From contig OX393577.1 in NCBI GenBank assembly GCA_947652605.1, forward strand, positions 47,219,494-47,283,493: 64,000 bases of DNA, given 5' to 3'. Numbering within the stretch: position 1 is the stretch's first letter; each line of letters begins with the position of its first letter. Both the position numbers and the translations under genes were made by a program. Under the pieces are notes generated by a model that made no database searches, was not told the origin of the DNA, and saw only the letters and a program-made list of their open reading frames with translations. This document shows positions 51,207 to 62,257 of this stretch, one piece after another. The DNA is from Elmis aenea (taxonomy: Eukaryota; Arthropoda; Insecta; Coleoptera; Elmidae).

Positions 51207-52477
51207 TACCGGGTGTAAATGAAGTGTGGTACACCCCCGTTTTTTTTTTTAGTTTTAATTTTAGATAAATGAAATTTTAGACATATGATATGTGCAAAAA
51301 ACCGGGCTTTTTGAGCACATGCACACATTTGTTTCATTTCCGGTTTCGCCGGAAACGACCCCAACTTTGTTATTTTAAATGGAACACCCTGTATATTTTT
51401 ACATTTTTGGAGATAGGAAGCGATTTTGGATACAACTGCACAATATTAGTTAATTTTTAAAACCTCAAAAAAAATTTGAAACAAAATTTAGATTTTTATT
51501 ATTAAGGGTGCCGTGGCCTACATAAATTAAATTTTAGTATGTCAACAATTGTCCAAAAAGCGTTTTTGTAAATTTTAAATTTAATCGGCTTTGAAGGTTG
51601 CGGAATAGGTTTTTTGACAAAAAGTCAATTTTTTAAAAATGGTACCATGGTGGTACAAGCGGTTATTTTAATGGAGCATCTTTTAATGAATCCATCGATA
51701 CCAATAACTTGTTTTTTTTATTGAGAGTCTGCTTCAAAAACTTGAAATTATTGTGAAGATTTATTAAGAGATCCTGTTAATCGCAGTAGACTGCATAACT
51801 GCAACAAAACAAATTATCGTTGTTTTATGTTTAACTACTATAGTTATTTAAAAAGGCTAAAAATTTAGGTAACCATTTTTACATAATTAGATTACTGCGA
51901 ACGATCTCTTAATAAATCTTCACAATAATTTCAAGTTTTTGAAGCAGACTCTTAATAAAAATACAAGTTATTGGCATCGATGGATTTGTTAGAAGAAGCT
52001 CCATTTAAATAACCGCTTGTGCCACCATGGTTCTATTTTTTAAAAATGACTTTTTGTCAAAAAACGATTCCGCAACCTTCAAAGCCGATTAAAGTATCCT
52101 AAATGTCATTTAAAATTTACAAAAACGTTTTTTGGACAATTGTTGACATATTAAAATTTAATTTATGTAGGCCACGGCACCCTTAATAAAAATCTAAATT
52201 TTATTTTAATTTTTTTTTGAGGTTATTAAAATTAACCAAAATAGTGCAGTTGTATCCAAAATCGCTTCCTATTTCCAAAAATGTAAAAATATACAGGGTG
52301 TTCCATTTAAAATAACAAAGTTGGGGACGTTTCCGGCGAAACCGGAAGTGAAACAAATGTGTGCATGTGCTCAAAAAGCTCGTTTTTTTGCACATATCAT
52401 ACGTCTAAAATTTCATTCATCTAAAATCAAAACTAAAGAAAAAAAGGGGTTGTACCACACTTCATTTATACCCGGTA
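51207..52477. mobile_element. Large palindromic mariner-type MITE (family P, copy 2), 1.27 kb
   Basis: TACCGGGTGTAAATGAAGTG at the left and its complement at the right, arms of about 600 bp with few mismatches (TTTCCGGTTTCGCCGGAAA in the left arm; GAAGCAGACTCTTAATAAAA near the centre). Each arm contains an ACACCCTGTATATTTTTACA tip. It abuts family F directly and the two share the TA. Confidence 0.9.
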
Positions 52478-52900
52478 TATTATAAAAATAGATATACAAA
52501 ATACTGACGAGAAAATTTAGTTGTACAAAAAAAATCGGATTTTATTAAACATCTATTATTTAAAATAAAAGTACATTTTTCTACTCTTGCCTGTTACAAT
52601 TAAGTTTAATTTGTGAAATAATATTTTCTCAATTGATATCAGATAGTGCTGTTAAACGTTCTCGACTTATAGTATTCCTTTAACATAATTTTTACTTATC
52701 CCTTCTTGACTAATAACAATATTTGGTGTTGGACGACCTTTATTTTTTATTTCTGTTTTTCATTTAACGTAAGTTTCGAAAATTTTATTTGTTTTATATC
52801 TATATAATATTCGTCATATTTCAACCCTTAAATTGTAATAAATAAATTATTATGCGTTGGTTATAAACAAAATAATTTTAATTAAAACTCCGTTTCTTAC

Positions 52901-52963
52901 TGCTTTAAGTAGCCCAAACAAACAAGCACTTTTGATGTGACCAACTGTATCGGCACTGCTCAT
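52901..52963 (-). CDS. Candidate first exon of an unknown minus-strand gene
   Basis: An ATG at 52963 gives MSSADTVGHIKSACLFGLLK then a GCA codon and a donor GTAAGA (52900-52895), phase 0. No further exon was found leftward through the palindromic elements. A hAT MITE lies just 12 bp upstream of the ATG. Product unknown; may be spurious. Confidence 0.22.
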
Positions 52964-52975
52964 TTTAGTTAAATG

Positions 52976-53189
52976 CACGGCCGGCCCTAGGGGGGGGGCA
53001 GGGTGTGCACCGCACACGGTTCCGCGGATAGACCGGCCCCGCGCTAGCCGTCTAGGGTGCTTTTTTTAGATCACCTGCCTGTTTTTTCAGTTTTTTAGGA
53101 ACATTTTACTTTAACTCGGCCCTTTATCAAAATATCCGGCCTCGCATTTGTTTTCGCACACGGCCCCGCAAACCCTAGGACCGGTTCTG
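52976..53189. mobile_element. hAT-type MITE, 214 bp, GC-rich
   Basis: The ends CACGGCCGGCCCTAGG and CCTAGGACCGGTTCTG, with a perfect 8-bp duplication GTTAAATG (52968-52975 and 53190-53197). It is much more GC-rich than its surroundings. Confidence 0.88.
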
Positions 53190-53591
53190 GTTAAATGAAT
53201 ATTGGAAAAGAAGCGCTGCCTAGTGCCTAGTCTGGCAGTTTCGCTGTTTCGCAATGTAGCTATAGACAGAGCATTTAATCGTTTTATCACGATGCCTAAA
53301 CGCAATTAACATTGTTTGCGTAACGAAAGAGGCGATATTGAATTTGGATTGAACGAAATTAAAACTCCGAGATGGTTTATTTTTTCTTAGTATTCAGAAC
53401 TACAGTCGTACATTGCTTTCATCACTTCGCTTAATCGGCGCATTTCAATTACAACTTTTCCGTTTGCATCCGGCGCCTGCTTCGCACACTCGTCGTTTTT
53501 CTTCGTCGCCGGCAAGACAAATCACCCGTCAATCAACAGCACACTATACGTCATTTCGTTCATTTTGTGAGAGGTTATTCAGGCCAACCAT

Positions 53592-54102
53592 TAGGGTTGC
53601 CAGATCTTTGCAATGCCAATGCCGGAGATTTTAAAATAAGCAACAAAAAAAATTATATTAAAGAAAACGGACGTTTTGCCCAAAATAACAATAAATAAAA
53701 ATATATCACGTTACATTACTATTACACAAATAATATTAATTATATTTCTCATTACTTTTTACATTTTTCAATAATTATTGTTCGTTACATTTTACATATT
53801 CAAAAAACTCTAAGCAAGTCATTTCATAGTTTATTTTACGTGCTCAAAACCATAGCCGAATGAGTTCGGTCACCATCGATTCGGTAGTTAGGGACAGCCC
53901 ACTTATACGTCATATACTCGATGCGACCCTGCATAAATGTGTTGATCGGCTACAGATCAGTACAATTTGCAAAAGTAACCATTTCATATATATTTTTTTT
54001 AAATCTATCTTTCGCCGGAGATTTTACATTGCCTGCCGGAGACCTGAGATTGATTGTCAATGCCGGAGACTCCGGCACAATGCCGGATATCTGGCAACCC
54101 TA
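53592..54102. mobile_element. hAT-type MITE (TAGGGTTGCCAG family), 511 bp
   Basis: The ends TAGGGTTGCCAGATC and GATATCTGGCAACCCTA, with a perfect 8-bp duplication CCAACCAT (53584-53591 and 54103-54110). Subterminal GCCGGAGA blocks are shared with the shu-intron copy. Confidence 0.9.
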
Positions 54103-54109
54103 CCAACCA

Positions 54110-54485
54110 TTATATAATAAACATATATTGCTAATAGTTCAGATTTTGCGTATCATAGTCAACGGTACAGATACACCTCTCTTTTTAATGCGGCGATTGG
54201 ACCATTGACAGCTAATATTCATCGGATTGGTCAACGTGAGAAGCGCGCGTAATGTTCACCTCATTTTTGACAGTTTAAATATATGACATTTGCAAAAATC
54301 ACGTTTCATAACATAACCTCAATAATTTTTATATGCTTTGGTTAATAATCCTAGTTTTATTTGATTTTCTATGTTTGCTGCCAACTGTGAAAAGTACACC
54401 TTAGAAAGAGAGGTACATATTTCCATTTCATTCAATAGGCTTCACTTTCCACTCATTGCGAAGATAGGGAATGCGCGATAAATAT
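54110..54485 (+). repeat. Dispersed repeat R1, copy b
   Basis: Contains GCGGCGATTGGACCATTGAC, GATTGGTCAACGTGAGAAGC and AAAAATCACGTTTCATAACA in the same order as copy c at 60189-60668, and ends GATAGGGAATGCGC as that copy does. Confidence 0.65.
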
Positions 54486-54495
54486 GTTTATTATA

Positions 54496-54812
54496 TACAG
54501 GGTGTTTCTTAAGTATTGCAAAAAAATTCAGGAGGTGATTCCTTATTGAAAATTAAGGGGGGTCTTACATAAAAACAAAATTCCTTAGACGTCTCCTTTC
54601 GAAGTTACATCCCCCTAAAGGGGCGCGATAAAATTAGGTTTTTATTTTATTTCTCAAATTTGGATAAATTTAGGAAAATTATATTTGGTATATGTTTTAT
54701 ACTTATGAAAAGGTTTCCCATAGTAATATTTTGAATCATCTCCCACCTTCACAGGGGGCTGAAAAGTGCGACCCCTGTTGTTTTTTTTGCAATACTTAAG
54801 AAACACCCTGTA
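54496..54812. mobile_element. Mariner-type MITE, 317 bp, TA flanked
   Basis: TACAGGGTGTTTCTTAAGTA..TTGCAAAAAAA and its complement at the right, about 31-bp termini, TA on both sides. The interior is GC-moderate and non-coding. Confidence 0.88.
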
Positions 54813-54814
54813 TA

Positions 54815-55740
54815 TGAGGCCAACTTATAATTTGTGTTTCGAGTGCAGTATCACATATTAGCTAAGTTTTTTGAGCTTAAATGCATTTGTAAACATGATA
54901 AAGGCTATGTTTCGCTTCTCGCCGCTTTTCGCCGGTGCTTCGGGCTCTAAACCGACGAATAAGCGGGGTATGCCTGTATTCATTTACGATGAATTAAAAA
55001 TTTACTTCATTGTTTATTTTTAGTTTTAATGTTTTAGCTGTTTTTGAAAAATATTTAATTCATTATTAACAGATCATGTGAGCGCTGAAAATGCTAGATA
55101 GTTAAATACAATTTTATGCCAATTTTTAAATTCTTTTGTTATAAATTCAAAAGTTAAATTAACGCTAATTTAAAATTACATTCTGCTTAAATAAAATTGG
55201 AATTCTGGTGAAACTAAATGTAAATAATTTTGTACAGTTAGTTTTTAAAAAATCTTTTATTGGTAGTCTAAAAGGCAAACTCGGTAAAATTGAAGGATTA
55301 TTAAAAAATCTTAAATGAATACAGAAGTTATTGTTATTATTAAGCTTAGTTCTGTTCTGATGAGATTTAGGTATTTTTAGAAAGGTATACCAATTTAAAA
55401 TATAGATATTCTTCGGTAAAATTATCTCTTAGATTAGAGATGCGAACACTTTCAACGTAAACTTCTGAACAAAATGTTCAGATTAAAATAAAAAAAATGT
55501 GATCCTGAGAGGTTTAGAGGCAAGTCCGTCGCGAAAGGAATAGGGTTCTTGAGTATTTAAGCTTGTAATTGTCTCAAGGGCCTTAAAACTTGTAAAGAAC
55601 ATGATCCTACTTTGTGCATTTAAGGTGTGTCGTCATACAATGTTGCACCGTGGCTAGCGTCTGTTTTCGACGTCTTTAGATTTGAGGATAAGTTACTTAA
55701 AAGAAGTAAAATACATGTAAGAAAAAAGCTGCTAAAGTCT
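54815..55740. other. Non-coding stretch
   Basis: No gene or element ends recognised. Confidence 0.4.
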
Positions 55741-56305
55741 GTTTTATACTACACTATTTTTTCGTTTAAGAAAATCGTATAAATCGTATACGATTTTCTA
55801 GTACGGTGTCAATAAGAAATTAAAAATCTTGAACGAAAAATTCGTACGAAATTACTACCTGCGCTAAATCCGTCCAATTTTAGCATGCGCGCAGGCGTAT
55901 TCTACTGTAACTGTATGACTGTATCTGACCGCATGTTATTTGTGGGTTAGGTTAACTCAAACAATCAAACGATGTTAAATACTACTTAATATCGTTATCC
56001 CTCACAATTTATTTTGTAGGAATAAATATGTAGAATGGAACAAGCGTTAAATATACGTTAAATTTGAAAATGATTCGCTTTCTGTTTTGTGATCAAATTG
56101 AACATTTGACATGGTTAGGTACTCAAGGTGCCAACAAAATATGATAAAAGTTACTAAAAAGTAACCAAAATATATTGGAGTTTTCGTACGAAAAAATAGT
56201 ACAATGTAAATGGTTCATATTTTCCATGCTAAATTCTTGAACGAAATTTTTGTATCAAAAATCGTATACGATTTTCTTAAACGAAAAAATAGTATAGTAT
56301 AAAAC
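55741..56305. mobile_element. MITE with about 42-bp inverted ends
   Basis: GTTTTATACTACACTATTTT..CGTTTAAGAAAATCGTATA at the left is mirrored at 56260-56305. An extra ATCGTATACGAT palindrome adjoins each end. The target duplication is not clear and the superfamily is not assigned. Confidence 0.72.
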
Positions 56306-56615
56306 AAACTTAGAGACAACTGATTGCAAGTTGCACAATCTCTGAAGAAAAATATTTTATGTTACTGGGATATAAAGCTTTTTTTTCTGTCTGATTAAAA
56401 GTAAAAACAAAATCTTGTTACTTTATTAGCACTTTTGTTTGTCGTTATATTTTAAGCGAACTTTGTTTTTATTTACAATACTATGTTCTTGATACGTTCC
56501 AACGTGTAAATAGACATGGGTAAAGAAACACATTGTCACCGAAATACTACTTAAACTTAAACAATTGCTAGTTGATCAATATCGCTTAAATAATAATAGG
56601 TACAACTTCCTAACA

Positions 56616-56868
56616 TCGGGGCCGGATTAACAAATGCCTAGGGTACGTAATTCAGAGGGGCCCGATTCGCCCCGGAAAAAATGTTATTTAATAATAAGTA
56701 CAATCGCAAAATTTGCAAACACGTTTTATACATTTTTTATTTAATAATTAATAAATTTCATTTGTTGTTAAATTTATTTTTATTTAATACTTATTAGAAA
56801 TAAAAAACTATATACATAGGGGCGCAAATTTTGCCTCAGGTGAAATTATCTCTAACCCGGCTCTGTTT
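56616..56868. mobile_element. Possible hAT-like MITE
   Basis: GGGGCCGGATTAAC at the left and CTAACCCGGCTCTG at the right are partly inverted, with GGGGCCCG and GGGGCGCAA blocks inside. No target duplication was confirmed. Confidence 0.4.
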
Positions 56869-56981
56869 CGTATCAGTTATATGTTACCCCTGTTCATTAA
56901 TTGACAGTTTAATTAAAAGATACTGAATAAAACGATCATGAAGATATCGGTTTAATTTGAAAAAGATGTGTTTCTAAAAAA

Positions 56982-57165
56982 ACAGGGTTTTCTATTTGAA
57001 ATAACAAACTTAGGGTCATATCCGGCGAAACCGGAAGTGAACCAATAAAGTACAATAGTTCAAATTTTCGGATATTTTACACACATAATATATCTAAAAT
57101 GTCATTTAATTATATACAAAACTAAAAAAAAGAGGGTGTCCAGAACACAGCGCTACATGCGAATA
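56982..57165 (-). mobile_element. Fragment of family P
   Basis: AACAGGGTTTTCTATTTGAAATAACAAACTTAGGGTCAT and CCGGCGAAACCGGAAGTGAA match the tip region of an arm at 52290-52360; the rest of the element is absent. Confidence 0.7.
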
Positions 57166-57499
57166 GGGTTTTAAATATTGTTATGATTAAGGTCCAATGG
57201 TCCAAAGATAATCAAAAATTTTTTTAAGTAAAAAGTGTTTATTTATCAAATATCTTTCTAATTGTGCAATAAAAGCCGGATGGTTTTATTTAGGTTTTTA
57301 AAGTTACCTACTTCCGGATTTGGCCACTTCCGGTATAAACACGAAAACCGCTATAGCGTCAGTCAATTCTGCATATGCAAAATCATTTCCCCATCTTTGT
57401 CAGATGTCGCATTTTCGAATAAAAGTGCTGGTACGGGTGGTCTGAAACACCCTATATTTTAAGATTTTATTTTAACTTTAACTTTATTTAAAATATGTA

Positions 57500-57781
57500 A
57501 GGGGAAGATATAGTCAAAGTAATAAAAGCTGCAAGAATTCGATGGTATGGACATATAAGTAGGAGAGAAGAACACTCGATACTTAAAAAGATCTTAAAAT
57601 GGAAACCACAAGGGACGAGATCGAGAGGAAGGCCAAAAATACGCTGGGAAGACCAAGTGATCGCCGATATAGGAAAATGGGAATAACAGGATGGAGAAAG
57701 AAAATGCTAGATAGGAAAATATGGAAACAAATAGTGCAAGGTGTAAAGACAACGACCTATAGGAAGCGAGAACTGCAATAG
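57500..57781 (+). pseudogene. 3' end of a non-LTR retrotransposon reverse-transcriptase ORF
   Basis: Translation gives AARIRWYGHISRREEHSILK, then GTRSRGRPKIRWEDQV, a frameshift near 57675, and MGITGWRKKMLDRKIWKQIV. L/IRWxGH..R..(x)..RGRP..RW.D.V..D is the typical C-terminus of insect non-LTR (Jockey/RTE-like) polyproteins. Only the last about 95 codons are present, so it is a 5'-truncated dead copy. Confidence 0.82.
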
Positions 57782-57846
57782 CGGAGTGACTACCCGGACA
57801 ATAATAGTCAATAGGGCTCGAAAGAGCGGCTATAATTCCAGTGTGG

Positions 57847-58141
57847 CTCGCGGCAACTTTTGATGTGACTCATTTTATCAACTTGGCCACAGTTGCAGAC
57901 ATTTATTTTATGTATAGAAAAAAAAAAACAATTAAGTATTGGTATTAATTTGGACGATTATTTGTAACTTTTTCGGTAAATTTGCGACGCCACTGACCAG
58001 GAATATTTTTGTTCGAAAACAGAGCGCATCAGCCGAAGCGTTCTTCGGGATGCGCCGGTTTATCTCAATTTATATATGTGGCTCGCCTAAAATTTTTAAA
58101 TTCTAAATTGGCTCGAGTCAAGTTAAATTTTGAGCACCACT
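57847..58141. mobile_element. Possible hAT-like MITE
   Basis: CAGTGTGGCTCGC at the left and GAGCACCACTG at the right are roughly inverted, with a second GTGGCTCGCC block near 58078. The flanks do not match, so this is tentative. Confidence 0.35.
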
Positions 58142-58369
58142 GATCTATATAGCATCTAGCTTTTGCACTGACAAAGCCAGTACTCCTGAAGAAAACTGCA
58201 TATATGTACCTATTACTTTTTTTATTACTCGCTGGGTTTTGGTCATTGTCGAAGTTTGCTCATTAAATGCAAATTAATAAACTACGTTCTAACCAACTTA
58301 ATTTTGACAATTAAATCTTAAATGACAGGTAAAGAAGTAAATTAAATGAAGCATTTATGTAATAATAAT

Positions 58370-58448
58370 TATATTGCTAATATTTGAAATTGTCTGTGAC
58401 ATGAAACGGTACAGATATACATCCTCTCTTTCTAATCTGGTGATTGTA
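58370..58448 (+). repeat. Dispersed repeat R1, 5' fragment, split from copy c by an insertion
   Basis: TGACATGAAACGGTACAGA and CATCCTCTCTTTCTAAT recur at 60228-60262 on the other side of the element 58451-60185. Confidence 0.75.
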
Positions 58449-58594
58449 TATACAGGGTGGAGGGTGTAGACTTGGATCACGCAACATAGCAATTTCAATG
58501 GTAAAATTTTGGAAGTCGTATGTTATCTCCCCTAATTATTTTAGATTAAAAGTGCAAACAGGTTTTTTGTAGAGAAAAAAATTCTGTATATAGA

Positions 58595-59210
58595 TACAGG
58601 GTGTGTATAAATGGCGGAAGCGCTACACGTGACGATGTCCTTCGTAAAATTCTAAGTCGAAAATCTTGATACAAAAATGTTGTACCATTCTTCCTATGGC
58701 CTCAGGAACCATTTAAAGAAAAAAAATGGCAACATTGCATACATTGATTTGCGTTTGGACATTTTTTTATCAGCAAAATTTACTTACGTATTTGTTCGAA
58801 CTGAAAGCCTTCAGTTCGTAAACATAGCTGCAAACTTTTGGGTATCGTAAAACACAAACTAGAAATAATTACGAAAAAAACAGAGATGACAGCTAATGAC
58901 AATGTTGCCATATGTATTATTTTCATTCAAATCAGTGATTTACATATTTTCAACACCAATTTTTGGAAGGAAGAACACAATATCTAGGAAAAAATACTAT
59001 TCGAAATTTATTTTTATTCCAAATTGCAGCTTTTTCATTTGCAAGTATTAAATAATAACGCTTATTAAAGGACTAAATGTCAAAACTTTGAAGACCTCTT
59101 GCAGACACAGCAAGCATGGTACAACATTTTTGTATTAAGATTTTCGACTTAGAATTTTACGAAGAACATCGCCACGTGTAGCGCTTCCGCCAATTTTTAC
59201 ACACCCTGTA
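58595..59210. mobile_element. Mariner-type MITE (family K, copy 2)
   Basis: The reverse-oriented relative of 9636-10262, sharing both termini and the interior (CTGAAAGCCTTCAGTTCG; ACACAATATCTAGGAAAAAA). TA follows the right end. Confidence 0.9.
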
Positions 59211-59347
59211 TATAATCAATATTAATTTTTCGTTTTCCAATTACTGAAAATTGAGAAAATTACTAAACGTGTTTTGACAAAAATCTGTAGGGCCTTGGAA
59301 TTATGCTGTGACAACTGCCCATCCTAATTACGCTTATACCATGCTTA

Positions 59348-59501
59348 TGGTGCCTGTCCACGTGAGAGTAAACTACTCTCGATAGCAGCGTCGCCAAGGA
59401 TACAGCCAATCGCGAGACTCTCAGGCATAGATACTCTCAGGGGCTGTATCCTTGGCGACGCTGCTATCGAGAGTAGTTTATTCTCACGTGGACAGGCACC
59501 A
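59348..59501. mobile_element. PIF/Harbinger-type MITE, 154 bp (copy 2)
   Basis: Same near-perfect hairpin as 19306-19445 with ends TGGTGCCTGTCCACGTGAG. The target duplication is TTA (59345-59347 and 59502-59504). Confidence 0.87.
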
Positions 59502-59504
59502 TTA

Positions 59505-59738
59505 AGGCTCCCCCAGACAGACGCGATATACCGCTCGGTACGATACAATCGGTATGGGGATTACCCTTACAAGATGACCCAAAAAGAATCAAACTTATTT
59601 CGGACATACAAATTAAACCCCCTTGTCATTGCTAAACAGGTATATCGCGCTCATCATTGGTGTGGGCGCTTCCATATGCAAAATCTTATTAAGATATCGT
59701 CCCGAATCGTACCGTATCGCGTCTGTCTGGGGGAGCCT
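59505..59738. mobile_element. Second PIF/Harbinger-type MITE, 234 bp, abutting the first
   Basis: The ends AGGCTCCCCCAGACAGACG and complement, with TTA at 59502-59504 and 59739-59741. The left TTA is the right TTA of the preceding MITE, so one inserted exactly at the other's duplication. Confidence 0.82.
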
Positions 59739-59751
59739 TTATACTACAGTT

Positions 59752-59906
59752 CTTATACTGTCACTTTGACACGAAGTTTATTCTTAATTGTCATTTTTAT
59801 TATTTCTTGAAATAAAAACATAGAGTAACTAATTGTATGAAATATTTGTTTTATAAAATATAAAGTATAATTAAGAATGAATTTCGCGTCAAAGTAACAG
59901 TATAAG
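59752..59906. mobile_element. Small palindromic MITE, 155 bp
   Basis: CTTATACTGTCACTTTGACA..ATTCTTAATT is mirrored by AATTAAGAATGAATTTCGCG..CAGTATAAG, arms about 39 bp. The target duplication is unclear. Confidence 0.7.
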
Positions 59907-60188
59907 CGACATTAGGTGGGCAGATGTCACCACAGGATGTCACGATGTCACAACATGATTCCAAGGCACTACAGATTTTTGTCAAAACGCGTTTAGTAAT
60001 TTTCTCAATTTTCAGTTATTAAAAAACTAAAAATTAATATGGGTTACACTTATAGATACAGATTTTTTCTCTACAAAAAACCTATTTGCACTTTTTTTCT
60101 AAAATAATTAGGGGATATAATATACGACTTTTAAAATGTTACTATTGAACTTGCTATGTTGCGTGATCGAAGTCTACACCCTGTATAT

Positions 60189-60668
60189 AATAATACCTAC
60201 ATTGCTAGTACTTGTAATTTTCTGTGACATGAAACGGTACAGAAATGCATCCTCTCTTTTTAATGTGATGATCGGACCATAGACGGCTAATATACCTTGG
60301 ATTGGACAACGTGAGAAGCGTGTGTATTGTTCACGGAATTTTTGATAGTTTAAAAATATGACATTTGACGTTGATGATCTACGATTTGTAAAAACTACAA
60401 TAAATATATAAAATTTTGTTTTAAGGTTTGTAGTAATTTAATTCGCCTTGGATTGTTTGATTGTCTGCACGTGTAATTTGTAAAAATCACGTTTCATAAC
60501 ATGAAACATAACATCAACAATTTTCATGCAGGTTCTGTTAATAATTCTAGTTTTACTTGATTTTATATTATTGCTGCGAACTGTCAAAAGTACACATTAG
60601 AAAGAGAGAAATGTATGTTCATTTCATTTCAGTCGCCACGTGGTCGCCACTCGTGTAGATAGGGAATG
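60189..60668 (+). repeat. Dispersed repeat R1, copy c
   Basis: The longest copy of R1. It shares GATGATCGGACCATAGACGG, TTGGACAACGTGAGAAGCG and AAAAATCACGTTTCATAACA with copy b, and ends at GATAGGGAATGCGC just before the next MITE. Confidence 0.65.
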
Positions 60669-60673
60669 CGCTA

Positions 60674-61206
60674 TACAGGGTGTTTCATAATTGAATGCTG
60701 ATCCTTAGGGGTATTATTCCTTGGATGATTTTAAGAAAGAAAGTTCATATCAATGTAGGTCCGCAACCGCCGTATTTTTGAGATACAGGGTGTTAAAAGT
60801 TTACTCGAAAAGCGTTCGTCGGACAAAAAAAAGTCAAGAGACCATTTTTATTAAGAGTTAAAGTAAAATTATAAAAATGATATTTATTTTGAAAAAAAAC
60901 CAGTGGCATATCATTTTTTTCATTAAAAATATTCAAGGACATGTTAGTACGGACGCCATTGGTAGAAATAGAAAAAAAAAATCTGAAAAAAATGCGTTTT
61001 TATGCCTAGTTAGTACCTACTAAAATTCAAAAAAATATCTAAAGCGGTATCAAAGATATTACGAAAAAACCGATATTTTTTTCAACTTTTAACACCCTGT
61101 ATCTCAAAAATACGGCGGTTGCGGACTTACATTGATATGAACTTTTTTTCTTAAAATCATCCAAGGAATAATACCGCTAAGGATCAGCATTCAATTATGA
61201 AAAGGT
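60674..61206. mobile_element. Mariner-type MITE with double tips, about 530 bp
   Basis: TACAGGGTGTTTCATAATTG at the left is mirrored at the right, with an eroded right tip. A second inner pair of tips (TACAGGGTGTTAAAAG near 60784 and CTTTTAACACCCTGTA near 61083) lies inside, and arms of about 125 bp join them. Confidence 0.83.
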
Positions 61207-61774
61207 GTTTGTACATACATTCGTACATATAATATGAAGGCACGGATTTTGTTTGCTACGTACTTCTAGTTTTTGATTTTTATTTAGCTTAACCCTCGTA
61301 ACTTTTAAATTAACATGGCAATTGAGTTTTTTTTTCAAATTCCTATTCAGCGTAAGGTTTCACAACTTTTCCCAATTACGCAAGATGGGAATCTCCAGTT
61401 GGGGAACTGGTGTCTCGAATTTGAAGTACCTATGTCTGTAAGTCTGTACGTTTGTCGCTTAAAGTTAAGGTGTTCTGTATTTTTTGAAACTGTTATTATA
61501 CTTTATAAAAATTATATTAGGCAACATTTTTTATTATTAAAATGTGCAAATTAAACGATGCATAAATTTTTTTATTAACTTATTTGTTACTATTATAATT
61601 AATAAACAAGTAAACGTCATATCCAAGTAAATTTTTAAACTTTTAAGCAAATCCGTGTGTTCTTACGCATTTTATAACTGTTTATTGTGACATTGTTAAC
61701 ATGGCTAAATTTAAACACCTTAAAATTTTAATATGTTAGAAATTTACATTGTAAGTGCTAAAAAGTTTTTATTA
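61207..61774. other. Non-coding AT-rich stretch
   Basis: No gene supported; the 79-codon frame at 61315-61554 has no recognisable features. Confidence 0.4.
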
Positions 61775-62257
61775 TAGTTTACGAAACCATGGCAAACTTT
61801 GATAGTAAAATTTTCGCAAAATTAACCGTATCGCGGTTATTTTTTGCAACACATAAAATTATTTATTTTTAAAAAGCTAATAAGACGCTCTTTCATATAA
61901 AGTCATGGCCAACTAGGGTTTCCATTTAACAAAAATTTAAGTTTATTTCATATCTCGAAAGTCAAGGTCGCTATATAATATTTAATTTTGATTTTAAATT
62001 AAGCATAAAAATCTGTATAAAAAACCTGCATAACATTTTGCTCTATTTTAATAAATGAACAAGTTATAGCAGATTATCAAAAATGATGAAATTTTAGTTT
62101 TCGTACATAGTGCCAAAACGGAAAACGATATAAAAAATCTGATTACACAGGCGGTCTTTTCTTAAAAAAATAGTAGAGATCGGTCATAGATTTTCGCTAA
62201 CTATTACAGTACCAGAGATACCCCGTAAAACATTCGAATTTGGTCCACCCTGAATGA
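61775..62257 (-). mobile_element. Half element of family W (tip facing right)
   Basis: Ends GAATTTGGTCCACCCTG after TTTTCGCTAACTATTACAGTACC and runs leftward to the AACCATGGCAAACTTTGATA block. The opposite half is missing. Confidence 0.75.

Larger units (their letters stand above)
58451..60185. mobile_element. Mariner-type element (family O) packed with four nested insertions
   Basis: TACAGGGTGGAGGGTGTAGA at the left and TCTACACCCTGTA at the right, TA flanked. The arms continue (GTAGAGAAAAAAAT; TTTTGACAAAAATCTGTAG) and are split by a family K copy (58595-59210). The central loop holds two PIF/Harbinger-type MITEs and one further small palindromic MITE. Confidence 0.87.

Noticed and set aside
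53413..53634. 73-codon Ser/Arg-rich frame (+) in a less AT-rich stretch
   Set aside because: It runs into a hAT MITE at 53592 and has no recognisable domain; possibly a 5' UTR or CpG-richer promoter segment, but no gene can be supported.
59574..59810. 78-codon frame (+)
   Set aside because: Runs through the loop and arm of a PIF/Harbinger-type MITE and into the next one.
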